Origin: Rugosimonospora africana | Lineage (GTDB): Bacteria > Actinomycetota > Actinomycetes > Mycobacteriales > Micromonosporaceae | NCBI RefSeq assembly: GCF_016862975.1 | Contig: NZ_BONZ01000006.1 | Span: forward strand, 186,001 to 250,000 | DNA length: 64,000 nt | Direction of reading: 5' to 3' | In this document: in pieces, positions 9,854-18,276 of the stretch | Numbering within the stretch: position 1 is the first letter of the stretch | How the letters are laid out: every line of letters starts with the position of its first letter | Position numbers and translations under genes: made by a program | The notes under the pieces: generated by a model | Databases searched by the model: none | What the model was told of the DNA's origin: nothing | The model's input: the letters and a program-made list of their open reading frames with translations, nothing else

Positions 9854-9956
9854 GATCTGGCTCGTCGCGCGGCGCAAGGCGCGCCGAGCCGGATCGGTCG
9901 GAGGCTGGTCCGGGTCGTCTCGCGCGTCAGACGCGCCGAGCCAGACCGGCCTCAGC
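9854..9956. repeat. Tandem ~52-bp hairpin repeat, family A
   Basis: Two diverged copies of the same unit seen at 4096-4203, in the same orientation, sharing cgtcagacgcg and cgagccagaccgg cores. They occupy the space between the converging pstB and Nudix genes. Together with the upstream array they flank the mshD-pst block. Confidence 0.8.
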
Positions 9957-9983
9957 GAGCCGGCGTCGAGAAGGTGGCGGCCT

Positions 9984-10694
9984 TCAGAACACGAGCCGGC
10001 CCTCGACCAGTCGTGGGCGCACCGGGTTGACCGCATCCCGGTGCGCCGCCGCGGCCATGGCCTCGTCGATCCCGCCGTGCCCGGCCAGCTGATCGAGCGT
10101 GGTCCGGGTCGGAGGCAACATCGGCAGATCCTGGGTCTCGGCGGGTGCCACCCAGAGCGACAGTGACGCCTCCGTACCGATGTGCCGGGTCAGTTGTCCC
10201 TCCGGCAGCCGGGCGAGGAAGAAGTACGTGTCATACCGGCGGGGTTCGAATTCCGGCGTGATCCAGCGGCTCCACGCCGCCAGCAGGTCGCCGCGCAGCA
10301 CCAGCCCCCGGTCCCGGAGCAGCTCGGCAAAGCCGATCTCGCGCGACTCGACCGCTCGGCGGGCATCCTCCCAGTCCACCGTCGACACGTCGGCGAGCAC
10401 GGAGTCCGCGGACGGCCCCGCGAGCAGCACGCCGGTCTCCTCGAACACCTCGCGCACGGCCGCGCAGACGACTGCCCGGGCCTGGTCGGCGGGCAGCCCG
10501 AGCCGCTCGGGCGGGGCCACCCAGTCCAGCTCGGTGGCCGCGTCGCGGGGGTCGACGGTACCGCCGGGGAACGCGTACATCCCGCCGGCGAAGGCCATGC
10601 TGGCCGCCCGGCGGACCAGATAGACCTCGAACGGGGAGCGGAGCAACAGGACGGTCGCGGCGGGCCGGGGACGCGCGACGGACTCGGGACTCAC
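9984..10694 (-). CDS. Nudix hydrolase, NUDT19-like split Nudix box
   Basis: A 236-residue protein from a GTG start. The opening strand AATVLLLRS and the GGMYAFPGGTVDPRD segment are typical of Nudix enzymes. The metal-binding REVFEETG helix appears about 50 residues later than in a standard Nudix box, so the box is interrupted by an insertion, as in NUDT19-type CoA/nucleotide diphosphatases. This is seen in the sequence; the substrate (CoA derivative or other nucleoside diphosphate) is inference. It is divergent to the oxidoreductase gene and converges on pstB. Confidence 0.88.
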   Translation of the reverse strand: MSPESVARPRPAATVLLLRSPFEVYLVRRAASMAFAGGMYAFPGGTVDPRDAATELDWVAPPERLGLPADQARAVVCAAVREVFEETGVLLAGPSADSVLADVSTVDWEDARRAVESREIGFAELLRDRGLVLRGDLLAAWSRWITPEFEPRRYDTYFFLARLPEGQLTRHIGTEASLSLWVAPAETQDLPMLPPTRTTLDQLAGHGGIDEAMAAAAHRDAVNPVRPRLVEGRLVF

Positions 10695-10738
10695 GCGTCG
10701 ACCCTACTTGGCCCGAACGCACATGATTGGATCAAGCC

Positions 10739-11833
10739 ATGACCACTCCGGAACGGCCGCTTGACCGCAGCGCCTCGTCCCTCGGCGCCGCTGGCGGCCG
10801 CAACACTCAAGAGCGGCCGCTTGACCGCAGCGCCTCGTCCCTCGGCGCCGCTGGCGGCCGTGGCACCACCCGAATCCGCTGGGGCATCCTGGCCACCGGC
10901 CGTATCGCCAACACCTTCGCCGAGGATCTCGCGCTCCTGCCGGACGCGGAGATCGCCGCCGTCGGCTCCCGTACCCTCGACGCCGCCCGGGGCTTCGCGA
11001 CCCGGCACGGGATCCCCCGCGCGTACGGCTCGTGGGACGAGCTGGCCGCCGATCCGGACATCGACGTGGTCTACGTCGCCAACCCGCACTCCGCTCACCA
11101 CGCGGCGACCCGGCTGATGCTGTCGTCCGGCAAGGCGGTGCTCTGCGAGAAGCCGATCACCCTGGACCTGGCCTCCACGCAGGACCTGGTCACCGTCGCC
11201 AGAGAGAACGGCGTGTTCTTGATGGAGGCGATGTGGATGCGCACGATCCCGGCCATCCGCAAGATCGCCGGCCTGGTGGCCGACGGGGCGCTCGGTGAGG
11301 TGACCGCCGTGTACGCGGACTTCGGGGTCGCCGGGCCGTTCGCGCCGGAACACCGGATGCGCGACCCCGCGTTGGGCGGCGGCGCCCTGCTCGACCTGGG
11401 CATCTACCCGGTCACGTTCGCGCACCTGTTCCTCGGGCCGGCGCAGCGCACCACCGCGCTGGCCACGCTGACCCCGGAAGGCGTCGACGAGAACACCGCG
11501 ATCGTCCTGGGCTATGACAACGGCGCCCTGGCCAGCCTGCACTGCGGGATCGTGGGGGCGTCGCCGAACATCGCCTCGATCGTCGGCGAGACCGGCCGGA
11601 TCGAGCTGCCGGCGCCGTTCTTCCGCCCCGACCGGTTCACCATTCACCGGGGTGAGCACGCCGAGGTCGTGCAGGTGCCGATCCGCGGCAACGGCATGGG
11701 CTACGAAGCCGAAGAGGTCATGCGCTGCCTCCGCGAAGGGCTGACCGAGAGCCCGCTGGTGCCGCTGTCCGCGACCCTGGACGTGATGCGCTGCCTGGAC
11801 GCCGTACGCGCGCAGATCGGCGTCACGTACTAG
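10739..11833 (+). CDS. Gfo/Idh/MocA oxidoreductase with repeat-derived N-terminus
   Basis: About 364 residues. The NAD(P)-binding fold begins with IRWGILATGRIANTF at about residue 44, followed by the EKPITLD motif of the Gfo/Idh/MocA family (about 138) and the C-terminal dehydrogenase domain with GGGALLDLGIYP. It probably oxidises or reduces a sugar, inositol or trans-dihydrodiol. Before the fold, the frame runs through two 60-bp repeat copies that encode ERPLDRSASSLGAAGG twice. No start codon in frame was found between the repeat and the fold, so the repeat is likely translated as an extra ~40 residues. A TTG at 10727 is an alternative start. Confidence 0.88.
   Translation: MTTPERPLDRSASSLGAAGGRNTQERPLDRSASSLGAAGGRGTTRIRWGILATGRIANTFAEDLALLPDAEIAAVGSRTLDAARGFATRHGIPRAYGSWDELAADPDIDVVYVANPHSAHHAATRLMLSSGKAVLCEKPITLDLASTQDLVTVARENGVFLMEAMWMRTIPAIRKIAGLVADGALGEVTAVYADFGVAGPFAPEHRMRDPALGGGALLDLGIYPVTFAHLFLGPAQRTTALATLTPEGVDENTAIVLGYDNGALASLHCGIVGASPNIASIVGETGRIELPAPFFRPDRFTIHRGEHAEVVQVPIRGNGMGYEAEEVMRCLREGLTESPLVPLSATLDVMRCLDAVRAQIGVTY
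10751..10860 (+). repeat. Tandem 60-bp element, family B, inside a coding start
   Basis: Two copies, 10751-10800 and 10811-10860, nearly identical over 50 bp and spaced exactly 60 bp. The ends are complementary (cggccgc ... gcggccg) so each copy can fold. A diverged copy is at 31296-31345, and the core ggccgcttgaccg also occurs in the repeat at 37927-38027. The spacing keeps the reading frame of the oxidoreductase. Confidence 0.88.
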
Positions 11834-12860
11834 CGGCTTCGCTCGACACCGAGCCGGCCGCCGCGACCGAGAGCGTCAGCCGGTTGCGTGCCGGGCCGGA
11901 GGCGGGCAGCACCTCGACGGCCTGGTTCGTCGAGACGAATCCGGCACAGAGGGTGTACTCGCCGCCCGGGCCGCCGAGACCGGGCGTGGCGCCGCTCACC
12001 TCGACCGTCTGCCCCGGCTCCACGATGCCGGCGGTACCGGCGTCGACCACCAGGGTGGCGTCGAGATCCTCCCCGCCCGGCCCGCGTACGGACAGGTGCC
12101 AGCGATCGGCGTGCGCGGTGAACTCGCCGACGTTGCGCACCTGGTACCCGCAGCGGAACGGCGCCCCGGCGACCGGTGCGCCCGGCTCGACGGTCAGCCC
12201 GGACGTCAGCATCAGGTCGTGGTACGGCGGCTGTGCCGGCCGGTAGTCCTGAGCGAACAGGCCCCGCCACCGGTCCTGGACGTCGCCGGCCTCCAGTGAC
12301 CAGGAGCCGTCCGGCCTGCGGGTGACCGTGCCCTCCACGTCCGGGCAGCGATTGTCGTAGATGTGCAGTTCATCGCCGTCGTACCCGTAACAGACCACCT
12401 GGTGGTTGTCGCCCAGGTCGGTCAGCAGGGTCGACCGGAGCAGCCCGAGGACCACCGGATCGCCGCGGTCGATCGACCGTCGGATCCGGACCAGTTCCTG
12501 GCTGGTCCGGGTGTGGACGCCGGGCAGCCGCAGGATGTCGTGATCGGGCCGCAGCGTCCAGGCGATGAACTTGGTCGCCGATCCGGTGAGGAAGCTGTCG
12601 ATCAGGCGGTGGTAGATGTAGCCGGCGAGCACGCTGCCGTCGGGCGGCACGCCGTCGGCGAAGTCGCCGGTCTCGTGGGTGGGGACGGGCAGCCCCGCGT
12701 GGAAGTAGTCGAGCGCGGCGTAGGCCATGCCGCCGCACCGGCCGCCGGTCGTCACGTCCACCGCCCCGTGCAACGGGACATGCAGCGTGACGATGTGGTT
12801 GACGAAGTTGTTGGGGAAGTGGAAGCCGTTCTTCCCGGCACGGAAGGCGGTGTCCGGCAT
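11823..12860 (-). CDS. Putative papain-like cysteine-peptidase-fold protein
   Basis: A 345-residue protein from an ATG with gggagg upstream. I do not recognise a named family. Visible: no signal peptide; GGRCGGMAYAALDYF at about residue 41, with a Cys at the start of a helix as in papain-like or C39-like folds; GDNHQVVCYGYD at about 181, offering a His at a strand; and IYDNRCPD shortly after, offering Asn/Asp. These three could form a Cys-His-Asp/Asn triad (inference). The last ~110 residues look like an all-beta Ig/CARDB-type domain (FRCGYQVRNVGEFTAHADRW). Its 3' end overlaps the converging oxidoreductase by 11 bp. Upstream lies a perfect 8-bp-arm palindrome. Confidence 0.8.
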   Translation of the reverse strand: MPDTAFRAGKNGFHFPNNFVNHIVTLHVPLHGAVDVTTGGRCGGMAYAALDYFHAGLPVPTHETGDFADGVPPDGSVLAGYIYHRLIDSFLTGSATKFIAWTLRPDHDILRLPGVHTRTSQELVRIRRSIDRGDPVVLGLLRSTLLTDLGDNHQVVCYGYDGDELHIYDNRCPDVEGTVTRRPDGSWSLEAGDVQDRWRGLFAQDYRPAQPPYHDLMLTSGLTVEPGAPVAGAPFRCGYQVRNVGEFTAHADRWHLSVRGPGGEDLDATLVVDAGTAGIVEPGQTVEVSGATPGLGGPGGEYTLCAGFVSTNQAVEVLPASGPARNRLTLSVAAAGSVSSEAAST

Positions 12861-12927
12861 GGGTCCTCCCGCGGTCGCGGTCGGCCGCCCTCGGGGGCGT
12901 TTGCGGACACCGTAGGCGGGCCGGTGA

Positions 12928-12945
12928 CGCTGCGTACACGCAGCG
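12928..12945. promoter_or_regulatory. Inverted repeat upstream of the papain-like gene
   Basis: cgctgcgt and acgcagcg, separated by two bases, form a perfect palindrome about 70 bp upstream of the start at 12860, in the 143-bp gap after the Pit gene. It could be an operator or a hairpin terminator of the phosphate genes; the sequence does not decide. Confidence 0.35.
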
Positions 12946-13003
12946 ACGCGCAGCCGACAGCGCGGACAGCCGTTCGGTCGAGGAGGGGTCGGGCGGAACG
13001 GCG

Positions 13004-14002
13004 TCAGAACAACGGATGGATCGCGAGGTAGACGATCGCGCCGACGGCTCCGGCGGCGGGGAAGGTGAGCACCCAGGCGACCAGGATGTTGCCGGCGACG
13101 CCCCAGCGGACCGCGGAGAGCCGCTTCGTCGCGCCGACGCCCATGATGGCCGAGGTGATCGTGTGGGTCGTCGAGATCGGCAGGCCGTACGCGGTCGCTG
13201 TGTAGAGCACGGCCGACGCCGTGGTCTCGGCCGCGAATCCCTGCGGCGGGTCGAGGTGGATGACTCTGCGGCCGAGGGTACGGATGATCCGCCAGCCACC
13301 CGAGTACGTGCCGGCGGCCAGTACCAGGGCGGTCAGCACGTCCACCCACCACCGGTGGCGGGTGGCGCCCTGGTACCCGCCGACGGTCAGCCCGAGCAGC
13401 ACGATGCCGACCGTCTTCGAGGCGTCCTGCATACCGTGCCCGATCGACATGCCGAACGCGGAGACCGACTGGGCGATCCGGAAGCCCCGGTTGAGTGTGC
13501 CCGGATGTCCCTTCCGGAAGATCCAGAGAACGGCGAGCATGACCAGGTACCCGAGGATCAGCCCGACCACCGGCGAGACCACCATCGGGATGATCACGCT
13601 CTTCAGGATGCCGTGCCACAGCACGATGCCCGGGCCGGACAGCAGGGTCGCGCCGACCAGACCGCCGAACAGCGCGTGTGACGACGAGGACGGGATGCCG
13701 AAGTACCAGGTGATCAGGTTCCAGGCGATCGCGCCGATCAGCCCGGCGATCACGACGCCGAGACTGCCCGTGCCCTCGGGCAGATTGACGATGCCCTTCC
13801 CGACGGTGGCCGCGACCTTGCCGCCCAGGAAGGTACCGATGAGGTTGCCGACCGCCGCCATGAGCAGGGCCACCCGCGGAGTCAGCGCGCGCGTCGAGAC
13901 CGAGGTCGCGATCGCGTTGGCCGCGTCGTGGAACCCGTTCGTGTAGTTGAAGCCCATCGCGAAGACGATCACCGCGATGGTGGCGAGCAGTTCGAAGCTC
14001 AC
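13004..14002 (-). CDS. pit: Low-affinity inorganic phosphate transporter, PiT family
   Basis: A 332-residue membrane carrier that imports metal-phosphate with protons. The family signature GFNYTNGFHDAANAIAT is at about residues 17-33, and a second, inverted-repeat signature around DASKTVGIV is in the C-terminal half. About ten membrane segments are visible. The GTG start overlaps the stop of the DUF47 gene (13999-14002), the standard phoU-like/pit coupling. The protein is shorter than some actinobacterial PitA (about 420 residues) but has both signature halves. Confidence 0.95.
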   Translation of the reverse strand: MSFELLATIAVIVFAMGFNYTNGFHDAANAIATSVSTRALTPRVALLMAAVGNLIGTFLGGKVAATVGKGIVNLPEGTGSLGVVIAGLIGAIAWNLITWYFGIPSSSSHALFGGLVGATLLSGPGIVLWHGILKSVIIPMVVSPVVGLILGYLVMLAVLWIFRKGHPGTLNRGFRIAQSVSAFGMSIGHGMQDASKTVGIVLLGLTVGGYQGATRHRWWVDVLTALVLAAGTYSGGWRIIRTLGRRVIHLDPPQGFAAETTASAVLYTATAYGLPISTTHTITSAIMGVGATKRLSAVRWGVAGNILVAWVLTFPAAGAVGAIVYLAIHPLF

Positions 14003-14625
14003 GATTCCTTCACCGCGATGGTTTCCACGGTGTTGGCGACCCGTTCGAACGAGTCACACGCCAACTCCAACTCCTCGACGACCTCCTTCATCTTGAGCAC
14101 GGTCAGCGCGTCGTACTCCCCGGAGAAAAGCCGTACCAGCAGCATCCGGTAGGCCCGGTCGCCCTCGTTCTCCAGCCGGTTGCACTCGACCCAGTAGTCT
14201 TCAAGATCCTTCAGGCCCTTCAGCCGCGGCATCGCGTCGGCGGTGACCCTGGCCTGGCGGTCGAGAACGTCCACCATCTCGTGCATCTCCCGGGGCAGGG
14301 CCGGCATCTTGGTCAGCCCGTACAGGTAGACCAGGCTGCCGACCGCCTCCAGGTGATCCATGACGTCGTCCAGGTTCGAACCCAGCCGGTAGATGTCCTC
14401 CCGGTCGAACGGCGCGATGAACGTCGAGTTGATCTTCTGGTACAGGTCATGCGTGATCGCGTCGCTGTCGTGTTCGACCTCGACCAGCCGCTCACTGATC
14501 GCCTGGATGTCGGCGCCGGGCAGGATCAACTCGGCCAGCAGCTCGGTGCCGGTGACGAGGTTCTGCGCGGCCCTGCTGAAGAATTCGTAGAAGGAGTTGT
14601 CGCTGGGACGCAGTCGGAATCGCAC
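13999..14625 (-). CDS. DUF47/PhoU-like Pit accessory protein
   Basis: A 208-residue all-helical protein of the DUF47 (PhoU_div) family, usually coded directly ahead of pit and thought to regulate the transporter. Signatures: NSFYEFFSRAAQNL near the N-terminus, EVEHDSDAITHDLYQKINSTF at about 49, and PFDREDIYRLGSNLDDVMD. GTG start with a gagg site eight bases upstream. A PHO-box-like direct repeat lies about 50 bp upstream, overlapping the end of ppk2. Confidence 0.93.
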   Translation of the reverse strand: MRFRLRPSDNSFYEFFSRAAQNLVTGTELLAELILPGADIQAISERLVEVEHDSDAITHDLYQKINSTFIAPFDREDIYRLGSNLDDVMDHLEAVGSLVYLYGLTKMPALPREMHEMVDVLDRQARVTADAMPRLKGLKDLEDYWVECNRLENEGDRAYRMLLVRLFSGEYDALTVLKMKEVVEELELACDSFERVANTVETIAVKES

Positions 14626-14672
14626 GCGGGGAACCTCACACGGTACGGAGGGGTGATCTCGCGGGAACTCTA

Positions 14673-14694
14673 GTTCACCGCCTGGTCACCCGGT
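14673..14694 (+). promoter_or_regulatory. Possible PHO box upstream of DUF47-pit
   Basis: Two contiguous 11-nt units, gttcaccgcct and ggtcacccggt, resemble the direct repeats in front of pstS. They overlap the 3' end of ppk2 and lie about 50 bp before the DUF47 start, but point in the opposite direction to those genes. One unit deviates from the consensus, so this is a candidate only. Confidence 0.35.
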
Positions 14695-15580
14695 GTTTGG
14701 CGGGGCTTGTGGAAGCCGCCAGCCGGCGCCGCTCGGCGGCGACGTCGAAGTCGCCCTCCGGATAGGTTAGCCGCAGATCCGCGAAAGCTTCTCTGAGCAG
14801 CGTCGCGACGGCCCAATCGCGGTACCACTTCCGATTTGCCGGAACCACGTACCACGGTGCGTAATCGGTCGAACACTCCGTAAGCGCATCCTGGTACGCC
14901 TCCTGGTACTCGGTCCAGTAGCCCCGTTCGTCCACGTCTGCCGGGTTGTACTTCCAATGCTTGGTCGGGTCGTCCAGCCGCTGCTCGATGCGCGCGCGCT
15001 GCTCCTCGAAAGATATGTGCAACATCACTTTGACGATGGTGGTGCCGTTACGGGTCAGATCCCGCTCGAACTGGTTGATCTTCTCGTACCGCTCCCGCCA
15101 CACGGCCGGGGCGACCAGCTCGTGTACCCGCGCCACCAGCACGTCCTCGTAGTGCGAACGGTTGAAGACGCCGACATATCCGGCAATCGGCAGGGCAGCC
15201 CGTACCCGCCACAGGAAGTCGTGCGCCAGCTCCTCGGGAGAGGGCTTGCCGAAGCTGACGATGTGCAGGCCCTGAGGGTTCATGGTGCCGGCGACCTTTT
15301 TGGTCGTGCCGTCCTTCCCGCCGCAGTCCATGGCCTGCAGTACGAGCAGTAGGCGACGGCGGGAATGGCCCGCCTTGGCGCCCGCGTACAGGCGCTCCTG
15401 GTGCGAGGCGAGGTCGGTGCCGATGGACTCCAGCTCCCGCCGCGTCCAAACCTTCGGCTCCTTGCCGGCTTTCTTCGGCAGGCCGGGGGTACCGGCCGGA
15501 TCGATGGCGCCGAGATCCACCCGGCCGCCCGGTGCCACCCGGAGGATGTCGCGTAGGTTCACCGGCCGATCATCGCGCAT
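14675..15580 (-). CDS. ppk2: Polyphosphate kinase 2 family protein
   Basis: A 301-residue class I PPK2-type enzyme, transferring phosphate between polyphosphate and nucleoside diphosphates or monophosphates. Walker A-like MDCGGKDGTTK is at about residue 83, Walker B-like FNRSHYEDVLV at about 137, and the lid segment DPTKHWKYNPADVDER at about 203. The C-terminal WYVVPANRKWYRDWAV motif is typical. It lies 50 bp before DUF47-pit on the same strand, linking polyphosphate and phosphate uptake. No clear ribosome-binding site precedes the ATG; a GTG at 15562 is an alternative. Confidence 0.95.
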   Translation of the reverse strand: MRDDRPVNLRDILRVAPGGRVDLGAIDPAGTPGLPKKAGKEPKVWTRRELESIGTDLASHQERLYAGAKAGHSRRRLLLVLQAMDCGGKDGTTKKVAGTMNPQGLHIVSFGKPSPEELAHDFLWRVRAALPIAGYVGVFNRSHYEDVLVARVHELVAPAVWRERYEKINQFERDLTRNGTTIVKVMLHISFEEQRARIEQRLDDPTKHWKYNPADVDERGYWTEYQEAYQDALTECSTDYAPWYVVPANRKWYRDWAVATLLREAFADLRLTYPEGDFDVAAERRRLAASTSPAKHRVTRR

Positions 15581-15722
15581 TCATATGGATCAGCAAGCCG
15601 GGCGCGATCTCGCCGCCGGCCGGCCGGCCGGTCGTGACCCGACTCCCGCCGGCCGTGCCGGCCGCGCCGCCGACCGTCGTTCAGGCCAGCCGCCGTGGCC
15701 GGGGTCACCGTAGGCTCGACGG

Positions 15723-16655
15723 ATGGTCGATGAGTCCGGCGGGCAGTTCGAGGAGCACCGTGGCCACCTGTTCGGCGTCGCGTACCGGATGCTGGGCAGC
15801 CGGTCGGAGGCCGAGGACGCCGTCCAGGAGACCTGGCTGCGCTACGCCTCGTCCGGGTCCGAGCCAGCGGATCTGCGTGCCTGGCTGACCACCGTGATCG
15901 GCCGGATCTGCCTGGACGTGCTGCGTTCGGCGCGGGTACGCCGGGAAGCGTATGTCGGCCAGTGGCTGCCCGAACCGATCGTCACCCGGCTGCCCAGTGG
16001 CGCCCCCGATCCGGCCGACGAGGTCGCGCAGCACGAGCAGGTCAGCCTCGCGCTGCTGGTGGTGCTGGAGCGGCTGACCCCGGAGCAGCGCGTCGCTTTC
16101 GTCCTGCATGACGTGTTCGCCGTACCGTTCGAGTCCATCGCGGCCACTCTGGACACCACACCGGCCGCGGCCCGGCAGCTGGCCACCCGGGCACGGCGCA
16201 CGCTGGCCGGACCGGAGACGCCCCGGCACACCGCCGACCTGACCGAGCAGAGGCGGGTCATGTCCGCGTTCGTCGCCGCGGCCGCTCGGGGCGACCTGGA
16301 CGGACTGGTCCGCATCCTGGCACCGGACGTGGTCGTCACCGGCGACGGCGGTGGCCTCGCCCCGGCCAGCCGGCAGCCGGTCGTCGGCGCCTCTCAGGTG
16401 TCCCGCTTCGTGCTCGGCCTGTTCCGCCAGGCCGACCGGTTCCAGGTGGCTCGCGCCGAGCTTGCCCTGGTCAACGGCGATCTCGGCCTGGTGATCGACG
16501 GAGTCGACCCGGCCGGCAACCCGAGCCTGACGGTGGTGGCGCTGGCCGTGGCGGACGGGAAGATCACGGCCGTCTACAACCAGCTCAACCCGAACAAACT
16601 CCGCGAGGTCCCCCGTCCCGACGCGGCGACAGCGAGCTGGCCGCCCACTGTGTGA
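15723..16655 (+). CDS. ECF sigma factor with SnoaL-like C-terminus (SigJ/ECF41 type)
   Basis: A 310-residue sigma factor. Region 2 spans about residues 10-75 (GVAYRMLGSRSEAEDAVQETWLR), region 4 about 110-165 (LTPEQRVAFVLHDVFAVPFESIA). The remaining ~130 residues form a SnoaL/NTF2-like domain, the architecture of SigJ and ECF41 factors, where this domain controls sigma activity in place of a separate anti-sigma factor. Alone on its strand with the luciferase-like gene following 110 bp later; whether that gene is a target is not shown. Confidence 0.93.
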   Translation: MVDESGGQFEEHRGHLFGVAYRMLGSRSEAEDAVQETWLRYASSGSEPADLRAWLTTVIGRICLDVLRSARVRREAYVGQWLPEPIVTRLPSGAPDPADEVAQHEQVSLALLVVLERLTPEQRVAFVLHDVFAVPFESIAATLDTTPAAARQLATRARRTLAGPETPRHTADLTEQRRVMSAFVAAAARGDLDGLVRILAPDVVVTGDGGGLAPASRQPVVGASQVSRFVLGLFRQADRFQVARAELALVNGDLGLVIDGVDPAGNPSLTVVALAVADGKITAVYNQLNPNKLREVPRPDAATASWPPTV

Positions 16656-16766
16656 GTAGACGCCGGCTGGGCTGAGGAAGGCGCCTGCTGGCTCTGGGCC
16701 CGGCCCACGGTCGCCATTCCCGGAAGGGAATTGCCGGGACACCGCGCGGCCAGCACGATCCACGAC

Positions 16767-17765
16767 ATGGACAGCGTGGCTGACGGCAATCACCTGGGTG
16801 TGGTGCTACCGACCGGGAAGGCCCAGTGGGGCGAGGGTACGGATCCGCGCGACCTGATCGATTTCGCGGTACGGGCCGAACGGCTCGGCTACGCCTCGAT
16901 CTGGGCGGGCGACACGCTGCTGCGGCCGGTGATCGAGACGTTCACCATGCTGTCCGCCGCGGCGGCGGCGACCGAGCGCGTGGGACTCGGCAGCGCGGCC
17001 CTGATACCGGCCCTGCGCCGGCCGGTCCAGGCGGCGCAGGCGATCGCCTCACTCGACCTGCTCTCCGGTGGGCGGCTCACCCTCACCGTCGGCGCCGGGT
17101 TTCCCCACCGCTCCGAGACCGAGTACGCGGTGGCGGAGGTGCCCTGGCGGGGACGGTTCGCCCGGCTCGATGACACGGTCGCGCTGTGGCGGCAGCTGTG
17201 GACCGCTGACGGACCCACCTCGTACCACGGCGACGTGCTGCACTTCGATCACATCCCCGAGGCCATCCGTCCGGCCCAGCCAGGCGGGCCGCCGATCTGG
17301 CTCGGCGGTGCCGCTCCCGCCGCACTCGACCGCGCCGGCCGGCTCTACGACGGCTGGCTGCCGTACCCGCCGGAACCGGCGGACTACCAGACCGGACTGG
17401 CGGCGGTGCGCCGGGCGGCCATCGGGGCGGGCCGGTCGGCCGAAGCGGTGACCCCGGCACTGTTCGCGACCGTGCTCATCGTCGACGACCCGGAGGCGGG
17501 ACGCCGGGCCCTCGCGGAGTACGCGCAGCGCACGTACCGGATGCCGATCGAGGTCGTGGAGACCATCCAGCTACTCGTCGCCGGTCCCCCCGAGACGGTC
17601 ACCGCCGCGCTCGACCGGTACGTCGCGGCGGGCGCCCGGCACGTCGTGTGCCGCATCGGCGCGCTGGACCTGAAGTCCCAGCTCGATCAGCTCGAACTGA
17701 TCAGCGAGCTGCGCCTCTCGCCGGCCGGGGCGGCTCAGAGCACCTGGTCGAGCCAGGCCCGATAG
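16767..17765 (+). CDS. LLM-class flavin/F420-dependent oxidoreductase
   Basis: A 332-residue luciferase-like TIM-barrel monooxygenase. The N-terminal strand GVVLPTG, the segment ERLGYASIWAGDTL, and the RVGLGSAALIPALRRPVQAAQAIASLD stretch are typical, as is GGRLTLTVGAGF. The downstream PPIWLGGAAPAAL motif also fits. ATG at 16767 is chosen over an earlier in-frame start because it directly precedes the first strand. F420 or FMN cannot be distinguished. The 3' end overlaps the converging DUF402 gene by 31 bp. Confidence 0.92.
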   Translation: MDSVADGNHLGVVLPTGKAQWGEGTDPRDLIDFAVRAERLGYASIWAGDTLLRPVIETFTMLSAAAAATERVGLGSAALIPALRRPVQAAQAIASLDLLSGGRLTLTVGAGFPHRSETEYAVAEVPWRGRFARLDDTVALWRQLWTADGPTSYHGDVLHFDHIPEAIRPAQPGGPPIWLGGAAPAALDRAGRLYDGWLPYPPEPADYQTGLAAVRRAAIGAGRSAEAVTPALFATVLIVDDPEAGRRALAEYAQRTYRMPIEVVETIQLLVAGPPETVTAALDRYVAAGARHVVCRIGALDLKSQLDQLELISELRLSPAGAAQSTWSSQAR

Positions 17766-18235
17766 CCGCCGGCAAACGGCTCGGTGTCGTCGGAGAGCGC
17801 CTTGACCAGCCAGTGGGCGGCCGCCCAGGCGTTGTTCACCACATCCTCCGGGTATCCGAACCGGACCCGGTTGACCTCGAACTCGTCCTCGTCGACCAGT
17901 TCCACGACGCTCTCCACGCGCCGTCGCCGCACGTCGAGGTCCAGGTCGACGAACCGGACCAGGTACCGGTCGACCCAGGTCGCCGGCGTGGCGATGTCGC
18001 AGTAGATCTCGGTGCGCCTGGGCGGCGCGTTGAACAGCGCCGTCCACCAGGCGTCCCGGGGCACCAGCAGGACGTAAGGGTCGTCGTACTTGTAGCCCTC
18101 GTTGTGCGCGTACCGGGGCTCCGGTACGCCCAGCCAGACGCCGTGCTCGTCCTCACCCAGGCGCAGAGCCTCATATCCACGGTGTGCGCCGCCGTCGTAC
18201 TTCGTGTACTCGACGCGCACCACCTCTCTGGCCAT
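17735..18235 (-). CDS. DUF402 family protein
   Basis: A 166-residue cytoplasmic protein matching the DUF402 family: VRVEYTKYDG at the start, YVLLVPRDAWWTALF in the middle, the core YCDIATP and the acidic pattern YLVRFVDLDLDVRR plus VVELVDEDEFE. The family includes nucleoside phosphatases and RNA-related proteins; Asp and Glu residues of the fold are present. Function here unproven. Divergent from dinG with a 12-bp perfect palindrome just upstream. Confidence 0.88.
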   Translation of the reverse strand: MAREVVRVEYTKYDGGAHRGYEALRLGEDEHGVWLGVPEPRYAHNEGYKYDDPYVLLVPRDAWWTALFNAPPRRTEIYCDIATPATWVDRYLVRFVDLDLDVRRRRVESVVELVDEDEFEVNRVRFGYPEDVVNNAWAAAHWLVKALSDDTEPFAGGYRAWLDQVL

Positions 18236-18240
18236 GAGCA

Positions 18241-18252
18241 GACAGTACTGTC
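18241..18252. promoter_or_regulatory. Perfect 12-bp palindrome in the DUF402/dinG divergent region
   Basis: gacagtactgtc is self-complementary and lies six bases upstream of the DUF402 start. It may be an operator; no matching known regulator is recognised. Confidence 0.35.
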
Positions 18253-18276
18253 CACCACCCTGGTAACACAGTTAGC

